NCBI RefSeq assembly: GCF_000160575.1
Contig: NZ_GG697128.1
Coordinates: 350,750 to 414,749 of the forward strand
Source: Weissella paramesenteroides ATCC 33313
GTDB lineage: Bacteria; Bacillota; Bacilli; Lactobacillales; Lactobacillaceae
DNA length: 64,000 nt
Direction of reading: 5' to 3'
Shown: positions 53,546 to 62,977 of the stretch, piece after piece
Layout of the letters: each line of letters begins with the position of its first letter
How positions within the stretch are numbered: the stretch's first letter is position 1
Translations under genes and position numbers: made by a program
The notes under the pieces: model-generated
What the model was told of the DNA's origin: nothing
Seen by the model: only the letters and a program-made list of their open reading frames with translations
Databases searched by the model: none

Positions 53546-55966
53546 TTATTCCCCCAAAACCGTTTTTTCAAGTACTTGATATGATACCTCGTTGTATTGA
53601 TCGATATCAAAATCAGGTTTCTTTAAGTCCAATGGGTTTTCAATGGTATTCCGCATTGCTTCCTGCAACCCTTCCACTGTATTTTCTACCAATTCGCCAC
53701 CAAATTTGGAAACCACACTCCTATTTCCTGGTATGTCAGTAGCTAGAATTGGTAATCCCATAGACGCTGCCTCTAATAGAACCATAGGCTGTCCTTCATG
53801 ATCTGATGTCATTAAAAAGGCGTCAGAATGATCAAAATAATAATAAGGATTAGCTACTTGCCCAACAAACTTAACAATGTGTGATACTCCTTGTATTAAA
53901 CTATATTTGTTTAATTCTTCTTTTAGAGGACCTTCACCCAAAACCAATACTTCAAATTCCACATTGCTATTGTCCTGAACAAGTTTTACAGCATCTATCA
54001 TTTTTTTATGTCCTTTTTCAGGAGATAGCCTTCCCGCCATAACAAATGTGAACTTTCCATTTGAGGGAGCAAGAAAAGTTCCAGAATCAATACTTGTATC
54101 ATTTTCACTATCATATGTTATGTAATAGTTTTCATTCCAATATTGAATCATTGCTATATTTGGATCAAAACGCTTTTTTTGGATATCAAATTTATTTATT
54201 AAATTGTTAACTGTAAAGAATTTGTTTTTATCGGTATAGTCGGAAAGTTTTATTTGATTTTGCTTCATTACTTCTTCCGACACACTAACATAACAGTCAA
54301 AAAACTGATATAACTTAAATATTCGCATAAGAGTGTCCTGCATAATGAATTGACCATCAACAAACCGTTTTGTCTCTTCCCACATATCATTGTGTAAGAA
54401 AATAGTATGCTTTTGGGCCTTTACAGACAAAATTAGTGCTTCATAGTAACTACTATAACCACCAAAATCTACAGCATAATCGAAGCTACTTAGTCCTGTC
54501 ATTCGCTTAATTTCTCTACGATATTGATTAAATGGATTGATTTTTTCCATCCAATTTTCATATCCGGATTTCAGTGTAATCATTTCGTGAATTGCCTGCT
54601 CTTGCTCATCAAAAACACTTACTCCAAAGCGCTGAATTACAGTAGCTTTGGGACTTAATTTTTGTATATTATCCTTGTCTGAACTTTTAAATTCACCTTT
54701 TTCAATAATAATCAAATTATACTTTTCATAGTCTAAATAGTTGGATAAATTCAAAACAGAAGATGTTATTCCATTATTGTAGAATCCTCCCCCATACATT
54801 AAAATATTTTTCTTATCATTGATAAGTCTAGACGTATGCTCCATAATCCGTAATGGATTGACATCTTCTAATGAATAAGTATCATTATCTAGATAATTAA
54901 ATAGTTTCACTTCAATATTAGTGAATAGGCTAGAATAACCAAGACTATCTGTGTATAATTCTGTTACATTTTTTAAGTATGGTTCTATATTACGATTTAT
55001 ACCAATTATATATTCTTTAAGAAAAGCATCTTTATACAATTGCTTATGAATATGGGGGGCAACATCTATTAAAACTAATTTTTCTGTTTCTTGACTAATG
55101 ATGCGTTTTAAAGTGGTTGAAATATTTAAACTTTTCGATTTCTCTAAATGAATCAACAAAATATTTAAAGTAGAGTGGTCTTTTGTATACTTTCTTACAG
55201 CATAAGGTGTTTTTAATGGGAATTTTTTCCCTTCTTTTTTAACATTTTCTTCAAAATGCATGCTTAGATTATAATTTTCAACTATCTTCCCCTGGTAAAT
55301 TCTGTCTATGCCAAGAGTACGAAGAATTTCTATAATATTAACACCAGGTAATCCGATTAATTCTGTTGACTGAAGTATTGAATGCTGCAACCTAACACCA
55401 GGTGTCTGTAATGGCCATACTATATTTTCAATCTGCTCATTAACCTCATCTAACGTATTTACAACATCTTGACCATCACGCATTTGGAAATAATATGGTA
55501 AAAGACCTTGAGTTAATACTATTCTAGATTGTGCTAGTGCTTTTACAAAATCAATACTATATTTTTTGACTGTTCTAATCTTTGCATAGGGAAAAGGGTC
55601 AGTTAATTTATCTAGTGCAACAATAACATCCATTTCCTTGTTATTTATAATTTCAGCAAATTTTGAAATTGTGGTCCCAGAAAAACTCCCCCCATTACTA
55701 CCAATAACAATAATTTGTTTTTTTAATGGTTTCCCAAGATGTTCAACATATGTAGCCCGAATATCAAAATTTTTATTTTCTTTACGCTTGAGTTTCTGTT
55801 TTTCAATCAGATGCTGTAACTCAATTCCTGATTTATCACTACTATTCTCATTTACTTCATTACTTACTTTAGATTCATCAACAGATACTACACTTTTATT
55901 TATCTTATCCTTAATTATTTTTTTTACTGGATTAGGTATAATTTTTTTTATTTGTTCGACTCTCAT
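53546..55966 (-). CDS. GT4 glycosyltransferase with a degenerate TagF half
   Basis: An 806-aa protein. The N-terminal half (about 70-380) lines up with CDP-glycerol glycerophosphotransferases, but the catalytic motifs are gone: TWHGTP is NTLDEV (170-175), PTWRG is IHLEKS, and ITDYSSIFFDY is YTDSLGYSSLFTN. The C-terminal half (386-806) is a full GT4 enzyme: YGGGFYNNGITSS, FLHNDMW, AGRLSPEKGHKKMIDA (644 on), LVLGEGP and HEGQPMVLLEAASMGLP (723 on) with the E-x7-E site. It should transfer a sugar from a nucleotide donor, perhaps to the poly(glycerol phosphate) made by its neighbour. I take the ATG at 55966; the frame is open to 55999. Confidence 0.82.
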   Translation of the reverse strand: MRVEQIKKIIPNPVKKIIKDKINKSVVSVDESKVSNEVNENSSDKSGIELQHLIEKQKLKRKENKNFDIRATYVEHLGKPLKKQIIVIGSNGGSFSGTTISKFAEIINNKEMDVIVALDKLTDPFPYAKIRTVKKYSIDFVKALAQSRIVLTQGLLPYYFQMRDGQDVVNTLDEVNEQIENIVWPLQTPGVRLQHSILQSTELIGLPGVNIIEILRTLGIDRIYQGKIVENYNLSMHFEENVKKEGKKFPLKTPYAVRKYTKDHSTLNILLIHLEKSKSLNISTTLKRIISQETEKLVLIDVAPHIHKQLYKDAFLKEYIIGINRNIEPYLKNVTELYTDSLGYSSLFTNIEVKLFNYLDNDTYSLEDVNPLRIMEHTSRLINDKKNILMYGGGFYNNGITSSVLNLSNYLDYEKYNLIIIEKGEFKSSDKDNIQKLSPKATVIQRFGVSVFDEQEQAIHEMITLKSGYENWMEKINPFNQYRREIKRMTGLSSFDYAVDFGGYSSYYEALILSVKAQKHTIFLHNDMWEETKRFVDGQFIMQDTLMRIFKLYQFFDCYVSVSEEVMKQNQIKLSDYTDKNKFFTVNNLINKFDIQKKRFDPNIAMIQYWNENYYITYDSENDTSIDSGTFLAPSNGKFTFVMAGRLSPEKGHKKMIDAVKLVQDNSNVEFEVLVLGEGPLKEELNKYSLIQGVSHIVKFVGQVANPYYYFDHSDAFLMTSDHEGQPMVLLEAASMGLPILATDIPGNRSVVSKFGGELVENTVEGLQEAMRNTIENPLDLKKPDFDIDQYNEVSYQVLEKTVLGE

Positions 55967-55988
55967 CAGTTTGCCCCATCTTCTAATA

Positions 55989-56423
55989 TTACAATTCAAT
56001 ATTATTTTTTTGGATTAAAACAGTTCCAATGACTGTTTTTGAACGTAACTTTACATTTCTAAGACCAAAATTTATAAACATTGGTCGAACAATTTGATTT
56101 GTTCCAAAAATTCGGTTAACTAAAATTAGCCGTTGGTTAAGCACCAATTCTTCTACTGGTTCAAAAATTGCACATTCATCCTCATCTAAAATAATTTTCA
56201 GTCCTACATTAAGTACTTGTGGAGCAAATAATGTTTTTAGATCAGAATTTTCTCTAAATCCCTTTAACTTTTTAGGTAACTGTAAAATATTAATACCCTT
56301 GAAAAACGGATTATTTACTGCTGAATCAATAACCACATCTTCTGACAATGTTACTTCATATCCTGGCAAATTTTCTGCTCGTTTAAGAGTGATTTCTTGT
56401 CCTTGTTCGTTTAAAAATTTCAT
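55989..56423 (-). CDS. Protein of unknown function in the teichoic acid locus
   Basis: A 144-aa soluble protein, rich in beta-strand patterns (EVTLSEDVVIDSAVNN, LKIILDEDECAIFEPVEEL, LRSKTVIGTVLIQKN), with no signal or membrane segment. Not recognised. It lies between the SGNH gene and the degenerate-TagF/GT4 gene; AGTGGAG precedes the ATG. A small accessory or scaffolding protein of the transferase complex is possible, from position only. Confidence 0.6.
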   Translation of the reverse strand: MKFLNEQGQEITLKRAENLPGYEVTLSEDVVIDSAVNNPFFKGINILQLPKKLKGFRENSDLKTLFAPQVLNVGLKIILDEDECAIFEPVEELVLNQRLILVNRIFGTNQIVRPMFINFGLRNVKLRSKTVIGTVLIQKNNIEL

Positions 56424-56443
56424 CCCACAACTCCACTTTTATC

Positions 56444-57664
56444 TTAAATTTCTAAGGGTTCTACTTGTCCAAATTGATCATTACGCCATACGTAAACTTC
56501 ATCCTTTAACGAAATATAATGTTTTAGCCAAAGTTTATTAAATTGTTCACTGGTCATTGCATCTGACCAATTACCATCAAAATTTTTCACCGAAATCTGA
56601 TTTTCTTTACTAAAGCGTATAAACGGCACATTGTTTGAATTAAATAATTCTCCTTCTTTCAAAGATAATTCATCCAATTCACTGGTATAACGTAATGGCG
56701 CCGCATAATATTGATAGATATTAGTTATTTTTAAGTCTGTTGGTAATTTATTCTTAGACAATAAATCGTCTAAATTGGCTTGGTAATTTTTATCTAAGAC
56801 AAACCACAAAATTTCGGCTCGTTTGCCTTGCAGTGATTGCTTTCTAATTTCACTAAACAACGATTGTCGCTTTTTAGAGTCTTCAAACAAATTGTCAGGA
56901 AAAATAAATTTAACCGTCTCTCCGAACCGTTGTGTTGGTGATTGATACCCGTGACGTACAAAATCCGCCAAGGATTTAGCAATTTGCTTGTGCACGGGCA
57001 AGGTGAAGTGGTCACGATCATCAACATATTCGTCCATATGATTACCTAAATGATAATCCCGGATATCAAATATCGGCACATCACACTCTTGATAAACCTC
57101 GATAAAGGCTGATAACATTTCCTGATAAGTAAAGACATTTGGCCCTTCTAAATGCCAAGCCGGCTTGTATTTCCGAAAGGCCAGCGTCTCTAGGACACCA
57201 ACTAACTGAACATGAGGGTTAATCAGTTTGATACGCTGGATATTCTCACGTAATTTTATCTTAACCTCATCTAATGTATGTAATGAACCATCTGGATTTG
57301 GTTGCTTCCAGTCATTATTACCATAAGCAATAAGTACGACATCAGCTTGTTGAATCTCTTGTCGATAATGTTGAATACTTCCTTCAAAACTGTGCGTCCA
57401 ACCAGTTAGATGATCAAGATGGTATTGGCCTTTAAATTGTCCCGTACCTGTTTCAGCAAAATTTTCTAGCTTATGAGCATTCAAATAGTATGATGCTAAT
57501 TTGGCATATACTGCATCACGATAAGGGGTTTCCTCTCGCACGAGTTCTTGACCAGCAACAATACTGTCACCAAAAACAACGACATTTTTATTTGTCCAGT
57601 CATTTTGTACTTTTTTATGACGCCATTGCCCTAAGATTTTTTTTACTTTGCTTTTAACTTCCAT
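56444..57664 (-). CDS. SGNH/GDSL hydrolase with C-terminal extension
   Basis: A 406-aa cytoplasmic protein. The SGNH domain (about 27-235) has block I VVVFGDSIVAGQE (Ser34), AETGTGQFKGQ, block III LIAYGNNDW and the Asp/His block DDRDHFTLP. Residues 250-406 form a second domain (KRAEILWFVLDKNYQANLDD, YAAPLRYTSELDE, SLKDEVYVWRN) that I do not recognise. Esterases or acyltransferases of this fold remove or add acyl groups on glycans. Start chosen at the ATG at 57664; the in-frame ATG at 57682 lacks a ribosome binding site. Between tagD and the small unknown gene. Confidence 0.72.
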   Translation of the reverse strand: MEVKSKVKKILGQWRHKKVQNDWTNKNVVVFGDSIVAGQELVREETPYRDAVYAKLASYYLNAHKLENFAETGTGQFKGQYHLDHLTGWTHSFEGSIQHYRQEIQQADVVLIAYGNNDWKQPNPDGSLHTLDEVKIKLRENIQRIKLINPHVQLVGVLETLAFRKYKPAWHLEGPNVFTYQEMLSAFIEVYQECDVPIFDIRDYHLGNHMDEYVDDRDHFTLPVHKQIAKSLADFVRHGYQSPTQRFGETVKFIFPDNLFEDSKKRQSLFSEIRKQSLQGKRAEILWFVLDKNYQANLDDLLSKNKLPTDLKITNIYQYYAAPLRYTSELDELSLKEGELFNSNNVPFIRFSKENQISVKNFDGNWSDAMTSEQFNKLWLKHYISLKDEVYVWRNDQFGQVEPLEI

Positions 57665-57701
57665 ACAGCTAATAGTCCCCATCTCTGGTTAGTCTTAATA
57701 A

Positions 57702-58148
57702 TTAGTTTCCGGATACATCAATTTTAGATGTATCAACATCTGTAGATAACTTTTTCTTATTCAAATCATTTTTAATCTGTGAAGTTGAGATTTCTGGCGT
57801 CCGTGGCAGATAGACAACTTCTGTTTCTGTTTGTTCTTCAATAAAGTCAAACTTACCAGACCAATCATCTCCCATAACTAAAGTATCTACATGGTACTCT
57901 TTCATATCAGAAATTTTTTGATCCCAACTGTTCTCAGGAATAACTAAATCAACGTAACGAATAGCTTCGAGCAATTGCTTACGCTTCTCATATGAGAAAT
58001 ACGTTTTCTTCTGCTTGGATTCCCAATTAAATTCATCCGATGACAAAACAACGATTAAATAATCACCCAATTGCTTTGCCCGACGCAATAAATTTATGTG
58101 ACCGTAGTGCAACATATCAAATGTTCCGTAAGTAATAACTCTCTTCAT
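57702..58148 (-). CDS. tagD: Glycerol-3-phosphate cytidylyltransferase
   Basis: A 148-aa nucleotidyltransferase that makes CDP-glycerol from CTP and glycerol-3-phosphate, the donor for teichoic acid synthesis. MKRVITYGTFDMLHYGHINL holds the HxGH motif, WDQKISDMKEYHVDTLVMGDDW is reduced here to its key part VDTLVMGDDW, and RTPEISTSQIK carries the ISTSxI motif. AGAGGAG precedes the ATG at 58148; a longer frame to 58226 overlaps the previous gene. Its product feeds the TagF-type proteins on either side. Confidence 0.95.
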   Translation of the reverse strand: MKRVITYGTFDMLHYGHINLLRRAKQLGDYLIVVLSSDEFNWESKQKKTYFSYEKRKQLLEAIRYVDLVIPENSWDQKISDMKEYHVDTLVMGDDWSGKFDFIEEQTETEVVYLPRTPEISTSQIKNDLNKKKLSTDVDTSKIDVSGN

Positions 58149-58173
58149 AATTCCCGACTCCTCTTGATATTTA

Positions 58174-61100
58174 TTATTTAAGTATAGCATGGAACGCCCG
58201 GCGTGCATGTTTTTGGTATGTCTCAATGTTAAATTTTGCTAAGTTAGTTTGTTTTTCCATGACAAACAACATTAATCGTTCAAATGCTCGTGATGTCACA
58301 TCTTTAGTTACTAACCCATATTCTTGGTTTCCTAACACGCCAATATTTGCGGCAATGTTGGTCGCAATAATCAAACGTTGTTGCATTAGTGCCTCTAGCA
58401 AAACCATTGGTTGACCTTCATATAGTGACGGATGTACAAAGACATCTGCTAGCGCAACATAATCAGCCGGATTGTCAACTTGTCCGGTAAACAACACAAC
58501 ATTAGCAATTCCTAGAGCAACAGCTTTGTTTTCTAATTCATCACGGCTAACCCCATCGCCAACAATAATTAACTCCGCTTCTGGATGCTTCACATAAACT
58601 TTTGCAAAAGCATCTAACAGCATTGTTTGATTTTTTTCTGGTGATAGACGGCCAACAGCCACGAAAACAAAATGATCATAGGTTGCCCATTGACGACCAT
58701 TACGATACAGTAATGTATCTGAAGCTGCCTGTTGCACATCAGAGGCTAATGTTGATTCACCCGTATTAGTTAGTAAGGTGGTTTGTCCATTTTGGCGCTG
58801 AAGTTGTGTGTAATGTTTGCCTGCTTCATGGACTGAAACTTTTCGTGTAATCCAAGGTTGATTAATTTTTACAACTGGTTGGATATCATTCACTGGCAAA
58901 GTGTCTGCCTCTAATTGCACACCTGAATGTTCATCTGGCAGAATATTTTCTTGCACCACTAATTGCTTTACATGATCACTGGTCAATACTGATTCATCAA
59001 ACCAACCAAATTTATTAACGAAGTACCCATAAATCATGAACGATTGTGTTTGCCAATTCCAGACACGGGCTAATTCAACTAAGGAATCTTTAATGTTAAT
59101 TTGTTGTGATTGTTGACTTAACAGCATACTTTGATAAGTTATTGTTGTTTCACGACTGATAGCATAAACTTCATTAAAATGTGATGTATCTAATACAATG
59201 ACATCATTTACCGAAACCATCATTGATTCACCAAATTTTGCCGAATATAACTGGTAAACAGACTGATTATCGATAAAATTAGCATTACTGTACCCTGCAA
59301 TTATCATCAAATCATCTGGTAATGTGCCAAGTTGTGTACGAACAAGCTGCTCACTATGTTGATTGAATATTAACGACTGGTTCAAAGGTACTTCTAAATA
59401 GTCACTCAAATTAATTTGGTAATTATCAGATAGTGGCACATTAATTATCTGTTTATTAATGTCATGTTCATCAATCCACCACTGTTTCTGACCGATTTGA
59501 ATTCTGAAATAATTTCCCGTAAGCGTTTGCGCAAATGCAGTTGCTATATAGAGTTTATTGACCGTTTTTAGCTGGCGTTGTTTTAGACCTCGTTTGCTTA
59601 AGCCTAATGGCTGGTTGGTCAAAACAACTTCATGTGTAATCGTAAATAATTGCTTGATCCCGACATGATAAGCTTGTTCAGTAACCTTATTTGACAAGCA
59701 ATTCCATAACCATTGATACATGGCAAAGTGCGGTGAAACTTGCATTGGTAAAATACTTGATGCTTTTATCCAAGCATCTTGCTGACTTTTTGGTAATTTT
59801 ACCTGATAGTAACGACCATCCCCAGTTTCAGCTTGCGCAACAATTTTTACAAATGTATGATTGAGCCATTTTGCCTGCCCTATCACATCACTTGCATCAT
59901 TACCTTTCAGGTAAGGTGTTTGGAATAAACGACGTTTATTGTTATAAACCCAGCCAATTTGATGCACTGGTGCTTGATACAACAATTCATTCACTTCATA
60001 AACTTCAACCGACTTCGCCGCAACCCAACTGCTTGGTAAATCATTAACTGCAAGCTTGTAAAAGGTGGAATGATTAATTTGGGCACGTCCAAGGACACGA
60101 ACATGTTCATTAGCACTTATCTCTTTGGTAACAGCTTTGCCGTGTACTATGTCCGTCAGAGACATAAACATTTCAACCGTTTGTTGACGCATACTTGCAG
60201 CTGCTTGATAATCTTCAATTACAGGTGAGTCAGCCAACTCTTCATCTATGCCAGTAGGTACGGTCAATGAATTTGGCACAGCAACCATCTGCTCTGGTCT
60301 AATATATTTCGCTAACTTTGTCTCATTAATTTGCTTCAGAGTTTCCGAAACGGAAATGATTTTATCGAAAACTTGATAGAGTGTGAATAGAGCTCCAAGT
60401 TTCTTGGCATGCACTTGCTTCCCCTTAATGATTTTCTGTGAGTCTGCGTACAAATCATTATGTTGATATACAATTAATTGCTTTCTCGGCATGACTGCAA
60501 ATAATTTTGACCCATTAAATGAATAACCGGAAAAATCAATCAAATCATCAAATTGCACACTATTGAATAAGCGATCTGCCTCTCGTTGATAGCCAGTTTT
60601 TGGAATGTTGGTATCAGACCATGATTTGATACCATGTTCACTAATATAACGGTCTTGTTTGTGTTCTGGTCTTGTCAGTGCGGTGACACCAAAACGGTAT
60701 ATTACACGCACACGATCATCTAGTTGATCGACATTATGAACAATTTCTTCATTATCGCTATCCCATAACAAATAGGTCACATCGTACTTATCATAATCAA
60801 GATTTCGACTAAGATTAATCGCACTGGTGGTAATACCGTTATTACCCATACCTCCTGGATAAATTAATAGTTTCGTTTTAGCTGAATCATTCGCCTTTAA
60901 ATGCTTAATACCAGGTACTAATTGTTGATCAAAAATCGTTTGCACAATGCGTTCAGTGACTTGACCATCATCATAGGCAACAATCTTTTCTTTTAACTGC
61001 TGATATTTTTGCTGATATTGTGTGTGAACTTGATCAATAACTTGTAAAGTCCGCCCAACTGTCATAATATCCTCTATAATTGGACCGGGTAGCTCGTCAT

Positions 61101-62163
61101 CGTCAAAATACATTCCCCGATAACTACTATATAGTTCATGATCCCATGCGTAGAAAATAATTGGCTTGTCAGTTACTAAATAATCAAAGAAGATACTTGA
61201 ATAATCAGTAATTAAAATATCTGTGACGCCTAAGATTAAATTAGCATCCATTTCATCGGGAACCAGATATTGATGCAATTTCTCATGTCGCTTGGCTAAT
61301 TGATAAGCATATGGATGTACTTTTACAAGGATGTTTTTATCTGGATTTAATTGCTTCAAACACTTAATTTCTTCGAATATTTGATTAATACTACCTGACG
61401 GATTGGTGATTGAAGTTCCCTTCCAGGTAGGTGTGTACATGACGATTGGTTTGTCCCTATCTATTCGTACACCACTTTGTAATAAATAAGCAATGGTTTG
61501 TGCTTGATCATGACCATACGTCAAATCAATTCGTGGATACCCACTTTCAAGGACTTCTCCCTGATATAAACCATTTAGTTTATAGCGATCTAAAAACACA
61601 TAGGATGTATGTGCATTCGGTGAAATAATATAATCCGCCATCAATAAATTACGCTGCACATTTTTTAAAGAGGTTTTCGAACCTGGTATATCATAGCCCA
61701 TGTATTTTAAGGGTGTCCCATGCCAAGTGTTCACATAAATTTGGTCAGGCTTTTTATGCCAAAATGACTGAAAGGTTGAATTGGTAATCAGAAACTTGGC
61801 CTTTAATAACCACTTTGCATACGCAATCGTATTACGTTTGACCCAAATAATATTATCCTGCATGTTACTGGGTATATTAGCAACCATTCGAGCTAAGTTT
61901 TCTGGACTATTATCAGTCACAACCCACACGTGTTTTAAATGCTGATATCGTTCATGGTTGTTTAAATATCGAAAAATTGCTAGTGGTGAATCTGTCATTG
62001 ACTGACCATCACGAGCTTCATACAAAATGGTCTGTTCATCAATGGTTGACTGATCATAATGGCGAATATAGTACTCCCGCGTCTTCTTCAAAGCAGAATA
62101 CTTATAAGTCATCGCCACTTCAGAAATATGTGCCAGGCGTTTTACTTTTTTCTTTAAATCCAT
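58174..62163 (-). CDS. Bifunctional TagF/GT4 protein with SH3/GW-like insertion
   Basis: A 1,329-aa protein. Residues 45-415 are a CDP-glycerol glycerophosphotransferase with intact motifs: TWHGTPLKYMG (146 on), YTPTWKG (243-249), LVKVHP and ITDYSSIFFDYLV (318 on). From 428 to about 636 comes the N-terminal lobe of a GT4 enzyme (LIYPGGMGNNGITTSAINLS, YQHNDLY, SVSETLKQ). The C-terminal lobe appears only at 1165 (VGRLSPEKN, 1171-1178; YEGQPMVLLEAL, 1248 on). Between them lie about 510 residues with four or five SH3/GW-like units, each ending in a W-rich turn (AWIKASSIL, QWWIDEHDI, FGWFDESVL). Such modules usually bind wall polymers outside the cell. AGGTGG precedes the ATG at 62163. Confidence 0.85.
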   Translation of the reverse strand: MDLKKKVKRLAHISEVAMTYKYSALKKTREYYIRHYDQSTIDEQTILYEARDGQSMTDSPLAIFRYLNNHERYQHLKHVWVVTDNSPENLARMVANIPSNMQDNIIWVKRNTIAYAKWLLKAKFLITNSTFQSFWHKKPDQIYVNTWHGTPLKYMGYDIPGSKTSLKNVQRNLLMADYIISPNAHTSYVFLDRYKLNGLYQGEVLESGYPRIDLTYGHDQAQTIAYLLQSGVRIDRDKPIVMYTPTWKGTSITNPSGSINQIFEEIKCLKQLNPDKNILVKVHPYAYQLAKRHEKLHQYLVPDEMDANLILGVTDILITDYSSIFFDYLVTDKPIIFYAWDHELYSSYRGMYFDDDELPGPIIEDIMTVGRTLQVIDQVHTQYQQKYQQLKEKIVAYDDGQVTERIVQTIFDQQLVPGIKHLKANDSAKTKLLIYPGGMGNNGITTSAINLSRNLDYDKYDVTYLLWDSDNEEIVHNVDQLDDRVRVIYRFGVTALTRPEHKQDRYISEHGIKSWSDTNIPKTGYQREADRLFNSVQFDDLIDFSGYSFNGSKLFAVMPRKQLIVYQHNDLYADSQKIIKGKQVHAKKLGALFTLYQVFDKIISVSETLKQINETKLAKYIRPEQMVAVPNSLTVPTGIDEELADSPVIEDYQAAASMRQQTVEMFMSLTDIVHGKAVTKEISANEHVRVLGRAQINHSTFYKLAVNDLPSSWVAAKSVEVYEVNELLYQAPVHQIGWVYNNKRRLFQTPYLKGNDASDVIGQAKWLNHTFVKIVAQAETGDGRYYQVKLPKSQQDAWIKASSILPMQVSPHFAMYQWLWNCLSNKVTEQAYHVGIKQLFTITHEVVLTNQPLGLSKRGLKQRQLKTVNKLYIATAFAQTLTGNYFRIQIGQKQWWIDEHDINKQIINVPLSDNYQINLSDYLEVPLNQSLIFNQHSEQLVRTQLGTLPDDLMIIAGYSNANFIDNQSVYQLYSAKFGESMMVSVNDVIVLDTSHFNEVYAISRETTITYQSMLLSQQSQQINIKDSLVELARVWNWQTQSFMIYGYFVNKFGWFDESVLTSDHVKQLVVQENILPDEHSGVQLEADTLPVNDIQPVVKINQPWITRKVSVHEAGKHYTQLQRQNGQTTLLTNTGESTLASDVQQAASDTLLYRNGRQWATYDHFVFVAVGRLSPEKNQTMLLDAFAKVYVKHPEAELIIVGDGVSRDELENKAVALGIANVVLFTGQVDNPADYVALADVFVHPSLYEGQPMVLLEALMQQRLIIATNIAANIGVLGNQEYGLVTKDVTSRAFERLMLFVMEKQTNLAKFNIETYQKHARRAFHAILK

Positions 62164-62182
62164 ATCAATTGCCACCTAGTTA

Positions 62183-62920
62183 CTACATCAGAAAGACTTT
62201 TGTTACGTCGTGCTTATCTTCAAACAAGACATCATAATGGCGATTTAGGCTAATCACATAGTCATCTGGCTGAATTACCCGATTAAACCATTGTTCATAC
62301 AAATCAACTTCGCTATAGACAACTGGCTCATCCCAACCAACTAACTGATAATCTGCACGCAATCCACGCTCATCAAAGTGGACCAGCATTTGTGTATTTA
62401 AATCAGTGTCTAGATATTCATCTAACACTGGCAAATGTGTTTTCTCATCAAAATGACGAAGTACTTGAATATTGCCAGAAGAATTCACAGATACCCGTTG
62501 ATGTGGTCTTTTTTGACCTGGTTTCGCAAAGTCAACCGCTGTCACTTTTCCAGCTTGGTTTGTGATAATGGCAATTCTGACTTCACCATTTTGCATGAAG
62601 AGCCGTTGGCTGTCTTTCTTCTCAACCGTAAATTTCTGATCACCAATGTAGTCTGTCGTAAACTGATTGACGTTGTCACGTCGCTCACTTTGTAAATATT
62701 GTGAAACATAAAAGCTATTGATTTGTACATCAGGAAAATCAACTGCAAGTTGTTCATAGCTATTAATCAACTGATTATAGTCACCCTTATAACGTGGATC
62801 CAAAATTGTTAATGATAAGTCGGAACCAATTAGTTGACGCAGATTGGCAACATATTGCTTAATCCTATTAATTTCAGAAGCATCTAACTTATCAATTATG
62901 ACTTTTACATGATTTTCCAT
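62183..62920 (-). CDS. Stand-alone protein resembling the N-terminal domain of TagE/GtfA transferases
   Basis: A 245-aa soluble protein. The stretch GKVTAVDFAKPGQKRPHQ, then RVSVNSSGNIQVLRHFD, LDTDLNTQMLVHFDERG and QPDDYVISLNRHYD, resembles the beta-meander N-terminal domain of poly(glycerol phosphate) glucosyltransferases (TagE) and GtfA, but the catalytic GT4 part is absent and the gene stops at DVTKVFLM. It may be a partner subunit, as GtfB is for GtfA, or a relic. It ends 19 nt before the bifunctional TagF/GT4 gene. The assignment is by pattern only. Confidence 0.5.
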   Translation of the reverse strand: MENHVKVIIDKLDASEINRIKQYVANLRQLIGSDLSLTILDPRYKGDYNQLINSYEQLAVDFPDVQINSFYVSQYLQSERRDNVNQFTTDYIGDQKFTVEKKDSQRLFMQNGEVRIAIITNQAGKVTAVDFAKPGQKRPHQRVSVNSSGNIQVLRHFDEKTHLPVLDEYLDTDLNTQMLVHFDERGLRADYQLVGWDEPVVYSEVDLYEQWFNRVIQPDDYVISLNRHYDVLFEDKHDVTKVFLM

Positions 62921-62977
62921 ATGAATGTCCCTCTATTTTTTATATGTATCCAGAACAACAAGTCTGGTTTTAGTAAG

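Noticed and set aside
62934-62965. Short CCAGA/TCTGG hairpin between 62978 and 62183 genes
   Set aside because: A five-base stem with no T run is too weak to call a terminator.
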